NCBI GenBank assembly: GCA_963556695.1 | Contig: CAUWAG010000003.1 | Span: forward strand, 8,494,001 to 8,558,000 | Origin: Anthostomella pinea | Lineage: Eukaryota > Ascomycota > Sordariomycetes > Xylariales > Xylariaceae | Direction of reading: 5' to 3' | DNA length: 64,000 nt | Part shown: piece after piece, positions 45,415-56,489 of the stretch | Position numbering within the stretch: position 1 is the first letter of the stretch | How the letters are laid out: every line of letters begins with the position of its first letter | Translations under genes and position numbers: made by a program | Notes under the pieces: model-generated | Databases searched by the model: none | What the model was told of the DNA's origin: nothing | The model's input: the letters and a program-made list of their open reading frames with translations, nothing else

Positions 45415-45900
45415 TTAACTATCCTTTTATTATAACTTGTTAACGCGCTTTAATTAATATCTTATATAAAAGGCTGCTTATAAATTAACAGTAATATATC
45501 TTTAAAATCTCTTCCATTATTTTTGTTACCTATTTCATCGATTTTAAAGGTAAAAACTTAACGTTATGTATCAATAAATATAACAGTTTTATGAAATCTA
45601 TTTCGGTATTAAAGGCTTTAATAAATAGTTACTATTATTTCGTGCTTTTTTTAACAGTTAAAATAACCAAATCTTTTTATAATATATATCGCTTACTTTT
45701 ACGTGCTCGTAAATAAAGGTTATAACGATAATATTAATAATATTCTTTAAATAACGTAGGCGGTATTATTGACAAGGTTAAAATCGAAATATTATAACAT
45801 TAATCGAAACGCTTTATCGTTAACTAATAACATATAAATTAATAAAAAGATTTTTGATAAAAAACGAAGCATATTATTAATACCATTAAGTATATAAAAC

Positions 45901-46103
45901 TGTTGGAACAGGCTTGAACGATCAATCATAATACTCGAGTATTGTGTCAAGGTCATGATGTTGCTGATGGGTTGGATTAGGAGGTCAAGCTGGACCTAAA
46001 GGTCTGGCTAAGTGACCTCGCAACCCGGTATCTAATCTCTTATCTAATCATACATGTGGGTTCTGTATGGATAGTTTGACTGTGGAATCACATGGATCCA
46101 ACA
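45901..46103 (-). mobile_element. Solo LTR, 203 bp, second of an inverted pair
   Basis: On the plus strand it begins TGTTGGAACAGGC and ends CATGGATCCAACA. Its reverse complement is the same length as the copy at 44938-45140 and agrees with it along the whole length with a modest number of substitutions. The flanks AAAAC and GAAGT do not match well. Confidence 0.75.
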
Positions 46104-46762
46104 GAAGTATTAATTAAAAAATAAAATATTAAATGTAATATTTTTAACTATGTGATAAGGATATATTTAGTATTATTTAATAACAGTTAGAGAAGCTGTT
46201 ACAAGGTTATATTTTTAAATTGTAAAAAGCTTACTTTATAATTTATTATAATATCGTAACTCGTTAAAATGTATCAACGCGCGTTTTAACGCTATAAAAA
46301 AGAAAAAAAATCGGTAAATAGGATTTTTAAGTTAATGATACGTAAATAATACTATTAAAAAGCAAATCAAGTAAAAAAAAAGAAACCCCGAAATAACTAT
46401 TCGAATACTTACGAAATTAAAGTAGAAATTTACTAGCGAACAAGTTAAATAACAAGCTAATTAACTTAGTCATTTCGAGATTTTATCGGTCCGTTTATTA
46501 ACTTCTTAAATTTAAAATAAATCAAATAATAATTCGATAAATATACAGACGCGATTATAACTTGAAATAAAAAGTTTGAAAACCTATATTTTTAAAGCCT
46601 TAATATTATATAAACTAAGTCCTTATAAAGGTATCTAGGGCTTTTAGAACTTAACTTGATTAATATCAAGTCGATATAAGGTCAACTTAACTTTCAATTC
46701 TGAAAATAACCTCGAATTAACCAAGTTAAATCAAGTTAAGCCTTAAGTCAAGTTAATTCGGC

Positions 46763-46782
46763 TTGGATTGATGGGGTCGCTG
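46763..46782 (-). repeat. Right member of the 20-bp inverted repeat
   Basis: Exact reverse complement of 42153-42172. The surrounding words (TTAAGTCAAGTTAA) resemble those inside the left border. It marks the return to normal composition. Confidence 0.8.
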
Positions 46783-46935
46783 ACCTCAAGACAACCGCGC
46801 AGCTGCGACTGATGTACCCCAATGACATGCTCCGCGAGTTTAATACCGCCAACTCGTGCTATCACAGCCAGGGAGAAGGCACAGACGAAGCGGGAGGTAC
46901 CAACCCCAAGAAGCACATCTTTGTGGTCTACCATC

Positions 46936-47349
46936 ATGAACAGAATCAAGGACCCCGAAGTCCACCTCATGGGCGCCTTCACGACTGGCACCGCCGCCAA
47001 CCTCCGGTACGTATTAAAACATGTTGCTTGAGAACAGCAACTGTTGACTTCTAGAATGTTCCATTTTTTGGCTCTTTGATACTAAGTGTTTGACAGTGTC
47101 ATGGACGTTTGCATTATGAACTATCACGAATATCTGGATCTTCGAGACGATGAAGGAACCCTGTTTTCGAAGGGCGAAAAGTGCGACGATATCACCCAGG
47201 CCAAGTGGTGGATCGGCGAGGATGGAATGCTGTCGATTCGGGTTAGAGAGGCCGCGGGCGAGTACCGCATCTGCGCCACGAAGATGAAGCTACGCGATTC
47301 GAAGCTACGCGATGCTGGACGTGGTTGGGCGAGTGTCAACGTCATTTGA
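46936..47349 (+). CDS. Small hypothetical protein, 107 aa, two exons
   Basis: Exons 46936-47006 and 47097-47349 join in phase; the intron starts GTACGT, has an ATACTAAGT branch region and ends TTGACAG. The protein (MNRIKDPEVHLMGAFTTG .. VMDVCIMNYHEYLDL .. WWIGEDGMLSIRVREAAG) is not recognised. Upstream, another frame (46812-46930: MYPNDMLREFNTANSC .. HIFVVYHHEQNQ) is also protein-like and overlaps, which suggests the gene once began further left and is shifted by a small indel. It borders the AT-rich block directly, so it may be a truncated survivor of a gene lost to RIP or rearrangement. Confidence 0.4.
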
Positions 47350-47643
47350 GGGCAGGGACGCGCTGTGCAATGGGGATCTGGCCGATTAGCAGAAGGGGCA
47401 AACATAGGAACAAGCATGCTCTGACTGATCAGATTCAGACAGGCCAGGTCAGGTCAGGACAGACAGCAGGGTTTCTACTGGGGATTTTGGTAGGCAATGA
47501 CCAGGTACTGCAGTTAGCCTTCAGAGGTCACTGATATTGCAAGGATCGCATCAGAGCTAGATGATTGGTCTCTAGTATGAATCAAGAGCGTCGCAAGCAC
47601 CTTTCCTCTTGCTTAAACCTGTTTTCCCCTCTCGTGCCTGTGC

Positions 47644-47861
47644 TACACTGAACCTCTAAAGGTCTCCGTATGCCCCTCGTCCCGCAAATGAAAAGTGTAT
47701 TAACTAAAAATTGAATACGTACTCTGGAATAAGCATCAAACATGGGTAATTAGATCAGATATGCTTATTCTAGGGTGTTTATCCCATTTATACAAATATA
47801 GCATCAATGTCAAAAGGTCAACAGAGGCGTGCCGAACGGAGACTTATGGGGGGTGACTGTA
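47644..47861. mobile_element. Foldback MITE, copy 7 (218 bp)
   Basis: Left end TACACTGAACCTCTAAAGGT and right end ACTTATGGGGGGTGACTGTA, TA-bounded and diverged. The interior keeps GGAATAAGCAT and ATGCTTATTC in inverted order. Confidence 0.8.
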
Positions 47862-48064
47862 CCCTCTAGGTGAGGCTTTCGGTTCATCAGACAACACGCA
47901 GGAAGACATTGTTTACTAAGAAATGTATTCGCGAGGAAAATGCCATGTCACCGTCTGCGAGAATAGGGGCTAAAGTGAAATCTACGCTAGCAATCCGCCA
48001 CTCCTTCCCCGAGAGTTTTTGTTAAGTCAATCGCAATATCGTGCTGGGTCGGCAGCTAATACCC

Positions 48065-49054
48065 CTAATGTCTTCCCATCGCTGTCCAGAGCTCCCCCTT
48101 CAGGCTCTTTTCACCATTCACCATCACCGGCTGCACTCTCATAGCTGGCAGGCTGTCCTCCTCGGCCGTCCTCATAGAAAGCAGATCGTGCTTCCTTCTC
48201 CTTCGTAGACTTAGCTGGTTGAATCCAGAAATCGTCCGAGCGATTGGCAGGCTGTGTTCCCCAGTGATTGTCGGAGTCGGCATATCCGGCTTCCTCGTAC
48301 GCAAACTCAGGCGATGGAACCCAGCGCTTAGCCACGCCATTGTCAGCCTGTGCTCCCAGTCATCCTCGTAGTCGGCAGATCGTGCTTCATCATCGTCCGC
48401 GGTTTCGGCGGGTTCACCCCAGGTATGAATTGTAGGCTGGGGGACCCACCAATCGTTCACATGACCGTGAGTGGTTCGGGCTCCCTCATCGTTCGCGAGG
48501 TTAGAAGGCCGAGATGCCCGTGTCGCTCTGGAACGCTGCATGGGCATTGGCGTTCCTCCCCAACTGTCTTCACCATGGTGGGATCGTGCTCCCTGAAGGT
48601 TCGCATCGTCGGAAGATCGTCCTTCCTTATCGTCTGTCGGGTCGTTATGCTGGGCGCCCGAGTCTCTGTAGATAAGCGATTCATCAACTTCAGTTCGCCA
48701 CTTTCCTCCATCATCGCGCGCGTAGTCGTCAGGGTGTGCAGGCCAACCACCGGGAACCTCATCCGATCGTGCTTCCTCGTCGCGGTCATAGTCGTGGATC
48801 GTAGGCGAAGGCCAGCCAGGAGCTCCGTTGGCCTCATCGTAGTACTCAGAAGGTTCTCTATCACTCGCATGATCTCCACCCCAGCGGGACTCGGAATCCG
48901 TGGTGGAGGGCGGGGATTCATCAAAGACGAGACTGAAATTCATGGGACGTCTTGCGGGCACGAGATCAGCCTCCGTGACCGGCCACTTCGTGGGAGGCCA
49001 GATAGCCAGCTTTGCCTTGATGATAGCCTGATTCTCGATGAACTGGGCGTCCAT
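48065..49054 (-). CDS. Repeat-built acidic W-rich protein with probable frameshift
   Basis: Open frame of 329 codons starting MDAQFIENQAII. From about residue 60 it is built of irregular repeats containing an EARS/GRSS/ARSH-type core, acidic residues and single Trp (DEEARSDEVPGGW, EGRSSDDANLQ, DDEARSADYEDDW). At DNA level the core is GAAGCACGATC-like, seen five times. The first four copies are read in one frame. The last (about 48180-48210) is read in another frame and gives basic KHDLLSMRT instead of EARSAFYEDG. The alternative frame from about 48345 stays open to 48111 with the acidic, Trp-containing character. A 1-nt shift between about 48345 and 48370 is therefore likely. No family is recognised. 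Confidence 0.5.
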   Translation of the reverse strand: MDAQFIENQAIIKAKLAIWPPTKWPVTEADLVPARRPMNFSLVFDESPPSTTDSESRWGGDHASDREPSEYYDEANGAPGWPSPTIHDYDRDEEARSDEVPGGWPAHPDDYARDDGGKWRTEVDESLIYRDSGAQHNDPTDDKEGRSSDDANLQGARSHHGEDSWGGTPMPMQRSRATRASRPSNLANDEGARTTHGHVNDWWVPQPTIHTWGEPAETADDDEARSADYEDDWEHRLTMAWLSAGFHRLSLRTRKPDMPTPTITGEHSLPIARTISGFNQLSLRRRRKHDLLSMRTAEEDSLPAMRVQPVMVNGEKSLKGELWTAMGRH

Positions 49055-49448
49055 CGGCTGGACAAGGCCTGTGTTTGTTTAGGTTGGCTGAGTAAAGGAA
49101 GGTAGTGATAATGTGATGGTCTGTGCTTGTTCGTAGTTGGTAAGGAAAGGCGGTAGTGGTGAAGGTAAACCCAGCCGAGCAGATAGAAGCGGCTGACGAA
49201 GGCCCTGAGATAACAGTTGATGGATGGAAGATTGAAGAGGTGAAGATAAAGCGAGTCGAGCAGATAAGAGTAGTGGTCGACGAAGTACCAGAGACGTATG
49301 CTGATGCTGGGTGGCGGCCAGTAAACTTGGTAGTCAAGGTGCGTCCTCTGCGTTCTCCTGTAGGTACGGTGCTTGTCAATGACTGAACTATGGTGAGAGT
49401 AAGCTTCTGGGACGAGTGGTCTGGTGGATGCTGGCCAGGAACGAGAGG
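49055..49448. other. Promoter side of the repeat-built gene
   Basis: No supported gene. A 76-codon plus-strand frame at 49156-49386 has a charged, protein-like composition but overlaps the expected 5' leader of the minus-strand gene and has no family. Confidence 0.35.
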
Positions 49449-49626
49449 TACACTGAACCCTCATAAGTCTCCGCACACCACCCGTCCAGCAAACCACGAT
49501 AAATTTATCGAAATTGAAATCGAAATAGGCACCATAGAATAAGCATTAGGAGTAAAGTATCAGACCAAAGCTGCTAATTCCTATATGCTTACTCCAGTAT
49601 CTCGAGATTTCTATGGGCTGAGTGTA
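49449..49626. mobile_element. Foldback MITE, copy 8 (178 bp, shortened)
   Basis: Left end TACACTGAACCCTCATAAGT is intact; the right end reads only TCTATGGGCTGAGTGTA, so the right arm has lost the GTACGGAGACTTA part. It is TA-bounded. The core AGAATAAGCAT / ATGCTTACTCC is still visible. Confidence 0.75.
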
Positions 49627-51216
49627 GCAAGTAATGTATGGAGACGACTCAGGGTGGCTTGGGCTTTGGGTTGGCTACATACACAGCTAAGGTCAGGGCC
49701 GTAGGCGATTATGGTCGTCCACCCCTATTTCATCTGAGTGGATATCCAGCTGATACTCGATATGATCTGATAAGGAGGAGTTCCTCGCGTTACTCAAGAT
49801 TACGGCAGAGCCTTCTGGACTGCTCATGTAAGGCCCCTTCACGTGCTCGGTTTGCTATATTCGAGATAGGTATCCAGTCCTCCAGTCCTCCAGTCTCGCC
49901 TCATGATTGATATACCCAAGCTGATGCATCGGTGGCACAAACCCTAGCAAACCCCATACTTGCGAGAGAAGGCAATCATCAACTTGCGTCCAAGCAGAAG
50001 CGAAGAATGGAAAGCAAGGGCGGGACAGGAGAAGCGCAATCGGAAGAATGAGGACTCAGAGCTATTATCGTCCACGGATGTCGAAACAGCTGCATCGGCA
50101 AGAGGTAATGGACTTACGCTGCTGGCCACAGAAGGGGAGGCCAGCCACAGGAGAAACTCTGGTCAAGGAGGTCAAATTGAACCCGTTGGCGCATTTCAAG
50201 GTATATACATCGCATGTAGCTTGCTGATTGCGACTGGACCAAGCTGGCATGTCAAGCACCCCTGACATGTGTACCAATATATCAAAACTAATCAGTGAGG
50301 CAAACAATGTCCAACTCCGACCCAGCCGCTGAATAGATTCACGACCACAGCGTATCACACTTCGTAGCCAAGTACTTGAGACGATCAGACTATCGATAGA
50401 ATGTGGCGCAGAGAGCCCTCGGTGCTCTCCCTACCTAAGTACACAGAAGACCAGTTTCCTTCTCTTACCCTGAGATGCCATAATGCGGCGCAAGTAGTCG
50501 TCTCGTCCCAACAATGCACATACACCACAGAACCACCCCCACACGTTGACTTGCTAGCTGCAGAGACGGTACTTTCAAAACATGTTCAAGTCACACGCGG
50601 CTGAGCTAGGAGTCGGGACGGTACCTTCTCGCTCACTGGGCACGATCGGAGGCAAGCCACTGCCCGTCGGTTGCTTACGACGCCCGCCGAATCAAGGGTC
50701 TGGTTGCCCAGTCTGAAGTCGACACTAGATATGGTCGAGTAGCTCTCGTGCAGGCTTCACTTTCAACCAGTCGCCATGTAAGCCAAGAGCTCAGCTTGTT
50801 TGGTATCGGTCCTGCTTTTAGTTCTATGTAATCCTGTGTATGACCCGGGTCATGTGCCAAGGCACTATCTACTGCTGGGGAACAACAAAAATTCAAAAGG
50901 CCCCCGAAAAAAGCATTGTAGTAATGCCTTACCCCTGTCATTCCATTGCGTGGCAGTATCCTTCCCAAGCACGCGCTGGGAACCCTCCAATATACTTGCG
51001 TACCGCGTTGATACTGCTACCGAGTTCTCCATCGAGTCCATCCCTCGTTATACCAGGTATAAAGCCTGCGTCGGACCTGAGTGGAATTCAATCCATCCGG
51101 TTGTTGCCGCTGCCGCTGCCGACGTTCGGTGACGGTGGTGTTATTGCCAACTGTGGTATTAGTGGCTGCGCCGGGGCCTGGGGCGTCGGTGTATCTGAGC
51201 CACTATTTTCGTCGTC
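49627..51216. other. Intergenic stretch downstream of importin gene
   Basis: 1.6 kb with several 60-170 codon frames, none of which has domain content, a splice partner or protein-like composition. No repeats of the families found elsewhere. Confidence 0.45.
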
Positions 51217-54200
51217 CTATAACTGCTGGAGTTTTGCCATCTCACTGAGCTTGCCCTTCTCCTCGTCTGTCAGACTGTTGTACCACTCGCTGAAACCCGC
51301 GACGTTGTCTCGTGCTGCTCCGACAAAGAAGTCTGTGAGGTATTGCTGAGTCTCATCATCACGATTCCGCATATTGCTGGCTTCGAGAAAGCCCATAAGG
51401 TCATTCTTCGTATGTCCAAGATTGAGGTCGATAATGTCTCGGTCATCATCTTCCCAACCGTCGTCACCGTCATCGTCCGCAAACTCAGCAGCGACAGCGG
51501 CAGCGGCATTGGCGGCACCGGTCAGACCAGAAGCCGACAAAAACTCCTCGATCAAGACCTTTAATATCTTGAGAGGCGCGGGGATGACAGTGAACTGGTC
51601 TGGATCTAAAAAGTATCAGCAATGATCGGGGAGGGAATGGGGCACTGGAGAGTTACTCTGTTTCGTACGTGAACGGGTCATAATCCTATCACTGGCGGGC
51701 ATTATCATATCGCCTTTGACCATCGTCTGAGCCACGCGAGGATCATTCAGACTATAAATCTTAGATAGGGCGATGACGCTATTGTTCGCCAGTCAGTGAG
51801 TACAAGTTCGTTGCTTGTTTCAGTGGTAATTGTCCTGCCTAGGACAAGCAACGACGTGTTCAGGAGCCTCCAAGCTAATGAAGATGACGATGCTTATCCC
51901 GGGAACAGCATTCACACTGGTGGAAGTGGGACTTACTTCTGTCTGATCTCATCATAACCGGCAAAGTTGACCGAGTTCTCCAACCATTTGCTCAAAACAA
52001 CTTGCAGGCCACTTTGTCCGTTGATTTGGATAGTGCTCAGAAACTCGACAACATCGTGAGCACCGACAAGAGAGAGTCTCGCAAAGACCAAGATAAGAGA
52101 TTGGATGAAAGGTGCAGCTTCAGCAGTTGCCAGTCGGTTGGCGACGGCCTGCAGAAGTTGAGGCAAGAATGGGCCAAGTCTTCCATGTCCTGCTTTCTCG
52201 ACGAGTTCAGCTGCAAGACCACCGACTTCCGAGGCAGCGTTATCCTCGATTGAGGTGCCAAGCAATCGGTCAATGATATGAAGGCAGACCTCTAATCCAG
52301 ATCTATTGCTCTCGTCGTGATAGTTGAACATCTGTTCGTGGTCATGAGCCAGTAGGTACTTGACGGACTCGGCGCCAGGTCGCAGGATCTCGCCCTCATT
52401 GCTTTCCATCAGCAGGCGGGTAAGTTTCGGTAATGTAGCTGCGACGAATCCAGGGGGCAGTGGTTCAGAGCCGTATTGCGTGAGAGAAGCCATCAGTTCG
52501 GTGGCAAACTGTTCATTTTGGTCAGTCGCTGTTCCCGAACAGGGTAGGGAAGAGGACTTACAGTGACGAGCGGGTTATCAGAAGTGACATCGGCCACGCT
52601 GAATGCGCCCGTCAGCGAAGGCAGAACCTTCTGGCAAAGAGCGTGGTAGGAAGCAGGGTCAGACATGGTTTGCACAATGTCCTCGAAAGCCTCGCAGATA
52701 AGCATAGTGACCTAACGCCAAACTCGTTAGCATTTGAGTTGGTGGAATATGAGTCCGAGGAGGCCAGTTATGAATAGAATGTAGGCCGGGGCGAAACATA
52801 CCTGATAATTGGTTGAGCCATGCTTGGCAATGAGGAAGAGAAGGTCCAGAGCCGGGACATCGGGCGAGACACTGACTGCTTTGTCGATATTGATAGCAGC
52901 TCGGAGGGTCTCAGCCAGGGTGACCAGCAAGTCGTCGGCTTCCTCAAGGTCGGTCATATCCTTGGCCGAGATCCATTGGTTTATGGCGCCGACTACCTTG
53001 GCTTGGATTTGGACGTTGCCAGCAATTTGATCGCTCTGGCTAGTGATGAAGCCCTCGACCGCCTTGATGCAGGCAACCTGGACAAGCTCCGACTCCTCTG
53101 CGGTGATGGCGTCGATAGTTCGTTCCATGAGGCTGGCGGCGGTTTCGTTGCATTGGGCCAGTATGCCAGCGACCAGATAACCCCGACCCCGCAATAGGGG
53201 CTCGTCAGGACGATTAATGGCATAGTTGACCAGGTCCAAGTAGGCCTGCCCTAGTTCCGCTGGCACAGGCTCGTCACAATCAAGAAAGTCGCTCACCAGC
53301 ATATTAAGCAGAAAAAGAGACGCCTCTTGCCTTCTCCAGTGCGCGTTTTCGGTGAAAAGAGTTTTGGTATGGGCATAGAGGCCGTCGAGCGCCTTCCGTT
53401 TCAACCATTCACCCAACTTGATCAACAGGTCTCCACATGCGGTTCGAGGGGTATAGTTGGCGCTGACGGACTGCTCCTCCGCCAGGTAGAGCGACACATC
53501 GATATCCCAAAGCTCCTCTTCCTCTCGAGTTATGCGGGCGTAACCGGTAGCAAGCTTCATGACGTCCAGTACCCATGGTGTCTCATGCGCAACGCCATGG
53601 GCGGCCAGCTGTGCCTCGAGCTCTTTCCGGACAGGGGGAGCTTTCATACATCCATTCAGAAAGTCGAGCTCCTCCAAGACAAGGAAGTCGAGGGTGTAGG
53701 GAAGGCCGTCGGAATCTTCAAGTCGGCCTTGCGCATCGTTCTCTAGGTACATCTGCTCATACGACGTTTCAAGGAGTGATAGTTCTTCGTAGTATGACTG
53801 GAAGAAGTGAGGTGTCTGAGGTAGCAGCAGGTTCGGGAACACAGACTTCAGCTTGAGAAGACACTTCACGACTTGCAACTTGAGGGCCACTACTCCGTTC
53901 CAGCTTTCCGGCTGCGACGAAGACTGGGGATCGCGTTCGGGCAATTGAAGTTTCGTTGTCTGGTGGAAGAAGGGGAACCAGCCCTTCAAGGCCTCCTCGG
54001 CAAATTGCACGACTTCGGTAGGGTGGTCGTCCTTGACAGTGTCCATGAGGTCGAAACACCCGCGGAAGACGGCGACAGCGAGAGCGCGCAGGATGGGCTT
54101 CCGGTTGTCGTTGATGGCGACGTCGTAAACGGCCTTGACGATATCTCGCGCCATGGAGAAGAACTGGTCGTCGCTTAGGCTCTCCTCGACAAGGTCACTC

Positions 54201-54714
54201 AGTACCTTGAGAGCACCGTGGAGCTGTTCATCACTGCCGTTGCCAATAACTTCCAGCAATGTAGGGAGAAGGGTGGGCCAAAGTTCGGGGAAGTCGACGT
54301 TCGCGATCTTGCCTACAGCATAACTATGTTGCAGTTAGTGACAGCCAATATGGTGTTCACTGGTCGCAGCGGGACGTCTTACCTCGCAGCAGTCTTGATC
54401 TTCCTATCATCGCCAGCATTGAGGGCGAGGTCCAGCACCATAGGCCGGATCTGGTCCTTCACGCTGTCGGCGATGGGGATGGTGGGGCCATCATCGCTGT
54501 CCCCGCTCCAGTTCTTCTCGACGAACAGTCGCAAGGAGGACAGGGCAGCCTGGCGGATCTCGACCGCGATGGACGTGTGCAGGCCAATGTTGGCGAGGGA
54601 GATGGGGTATGCGGGATTGGACTGGGCGTGCTTGAGGTCGAGCTCGGCCTGCTTCCTGGGGCCCGCGTCGGGCAGCTGCGTGTTGGCCAGGACCTGGACG
54701 AGTTGGTCCTCCAT
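51217..54714 (-). CDS. KAP114: Importin beta-family karyopherin Kap114 / importin-9
   Basis: Six exons on the minus strand: 54714-54383, 54323-52802, 52711-52562, 52508-51937, 51778-51657 and 51605-51217, all in phase, giving 1028 aa (human importin-9 is of similar size). These carriers bring histones, TBP and other cargo into the nucleus and release it on RanGTP. Residues about 20-100 form the importin N-terminal domain (KQAELDLKHAQSNPAYPISL .. AVEIRQAALSSLRLFVEKNW). The remainder is a series of helical repeats. The acidic loop DDDGDDGWEDDDRD (about 946-960) near the C terminus is a hallmark of this subfamily. The start at MEDQLVQVL is chosen because earlier codons give an unconserved Pro-rich leader. 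The third-last intron (158 nt) is the longest. The gene looks intact. Confidence 0.93.
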
Positions 54715-55506
54715 GATGGGAGTTGGAACCTCGAGGAAGTTGTGCGCGATCCCGTCGAATACAGTCGAGTCAATGCGCTGGGCAGTCGGTGTGTTTTTAG
54801 GTAGACGAGGTGACTCGAGGAGGGGAATCGGTTGTTGTGGTGGTGGTTCTGTGGTTCTTGGTTGCCTCGACAGTCGTAGGTTTTCAGATGTTTGTGTCTG
54901 CAGGTGGTAGGCGGGCAAGCGGGTAGGGAGCATGCAGGACGGGATGCCAAGACGCAGGGGTGCAGGCGGTCAGACTAACTAATTGTTGCATACCGGTACC
55001 CGAGGCCCACGCGTCAACTGGTGGTGCGGGCGCGTCGATCTAAATGGAAGCACCCAACCAACATTTACGGAGGAAGCACCGTGAATCTACCTAGGACTCA
55101 CTTCATTGCTCTCGTGACAGTCAGAAGCGTGACGTAGTTTCAAGTAAGTTCATCGTTTATGTCATGATCCGTAGTTGATTTATGGCGGCTTCACAATTGG
55201 AACGGCATAGGCCATCCAACCACTATAACGGGTACCTGCATCATGTGAACAGGCGTATATGCGTCCCGGCCGGCGCCTCTCTACGCGGTTCTAGCTCCCG
55301 AGCCAATGCCCCTCAACGCGTCTCGCTCATCAGCTTCGCATACAGAGCCCATGCATCAGCAGCCTAAGGTTAGCTCGATGAGCTCAACACCAAGACCGTT
55401 ACTCCGCTGACCATCAAGATTTCATACCTCCTCCACATAGGTGGTAACCAATTTCCAAACGACACACAGCAAGCAACACCATAACTCCAAAACGAATCAA
55501 GCAAAC
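54715..55506. promoter_or_regulatory. Divergent promoter region, KAP114 and REV7
   Basis: About 790 bp between opposite start codons. No TATA box or known factor site is convincing. The KAP114 side contains an in-frame Pro-rich extension that may be 5' leader. Confidence 0.5.
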
Positions 55507-56403
55507 ATGGCCCCAACCCCAGACCAAACCCAACCCGTGCAGCCCGCAGGTCCATCCGTCCCCCTATCCCAAGCCACACACCTCCTAACCTCCTTCACGT
55601 ACTTCCTAACCGTGTGCATCCACAACATCCTATACTACCGCTCACTATACCCGGCGGCCACCTTCCTGACCAGCCGGGCCTACAATCTACCAGTACACCA
55701 GTCGCGGCACCCGAAAGTGTGCGCCTGGATCCGCGACGCCGTCGACGCCGTGCGGGCCCAGATAGTCCAGGGCGCCGTCGAGCGCGTCGCCGTCGTGATC
55801 TACGACGACCGCGCCCGCGTCATGGAGCGCTGGATGTTCGACGTCGGCGGCTTCCCGGCGTGGAGGGGGTTCCTGCTGGGCAAGGGGAAGTGGAAGGAGA
55901 GAGACAGGGACGAGGACGGCGGTGAAAGGGGCGTCGATGGGGCCGAGAGCGGCTTTGATGCGGCAGCGGCAAATGCAAATGCTGCCGAAGGCAAGGTGAA
56001 CTGGACGGACGTCGACGAGCAGCTGCGCGCCGCCATCCGCCGGCTGGCCTACGCGGGCGAGAAGATGGGTCCGTTGCCCGCGGGCTGCACCTTCACCGTC
56101 GCGGTCGAGTTGCGGGACCAGGCGGAGGCTCCTATAGGGGTGAGTATATCCCACTACATCCTCAGATGCCCATCATCACGATTCGTAGGTGCTGATACGC
56201 AATAGCACCCGCAACCTTGGGTTCCGACACAGCCGAATCTTCAGACCAAGTCCAGCGAGAGGGAAACTGCTGGCGAGGACGTTGGGGGAGCCAAGACGAC
56301 ACCCCTTCGTGCCGTCGAAGCCGGCCCCTTGTTCTTTGAATGCTGGGTTGAGGAGGGTAAAGCCAAGGAAGAGCCGTCATCAACCTTGTCATCGAATAAC
56401 TGA
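55507..56403 (+). CDS. REV7: REV7/MAD2L2-like HORMA protein (DNA polymerase zeta subunit)
   Basis: Exons 55507-56139 and 56206-56403 encode 276 aa; the intron begins GTGAGT and ends AATAG. Rev7 binds the Rev3 catalytic subunit and Rev1 in translesion synthesis and acts as a HORMA adaptor. The N-terminal HORMA sequence is clear: LLTSFTYFLTVCIHNILYYR and YPAATFLTSRAYNLPVHQSRHPKVCAWI (residues about 27-75), then VERVAVVIYDDRARVMERWMFD (about 90-112). An insert rich in D, E, G and A (about 127-165) interrupts the domain and is probably a flexible loop. The closing segments LRAAIRRLAYAGEKMGPLP and PLFFECWVEEGKAK fit the C-terminal seat-belt region. The N-terminal 20 residues are Pro/Gln-rich. The gene is complete. 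Confidence 0.88.
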
Positions 56404-56489
56404 CGCACCGAGTCGCATAATCTGTGTCTCCTCTGATGTATCCTACGATAATAAATATAGTGTTGGTGTTCTCGTGGCTGATATGCAGG

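Larger units (their letters stand above)
42241..46740. repeat. 4.5-kb AT-rich, RIP-like degenerate repeat block
   Basis: Base composition falls abruptly to mostly A and T, with no open frame above about 85 codons and dense TTAA/TATA words. This is the pattern left by repeat-induced point mutation, which turns C into T in duplicated DNA of filamentous ascomycetes. The original element can no longer be recognised from its protein frames. Several islands of normal composition lie inside and are annotated separately as LTR-like insertions. Such blocks are usually heterochromatic and can mark compartment borders. Confidence 0.8.

Noticed and set aside
49156..49386. 76-codon charged plus-strand frame
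   Set aside because: Overlaps the leader of the minus-strand repeat gene, with no family and no splice partner.
50840..51349. 169-codon plus-strand frame overlapping the 3' end of KAP114
   Set aside because: Overlaps the last importin exon on the other strand; composition is not protein-like.
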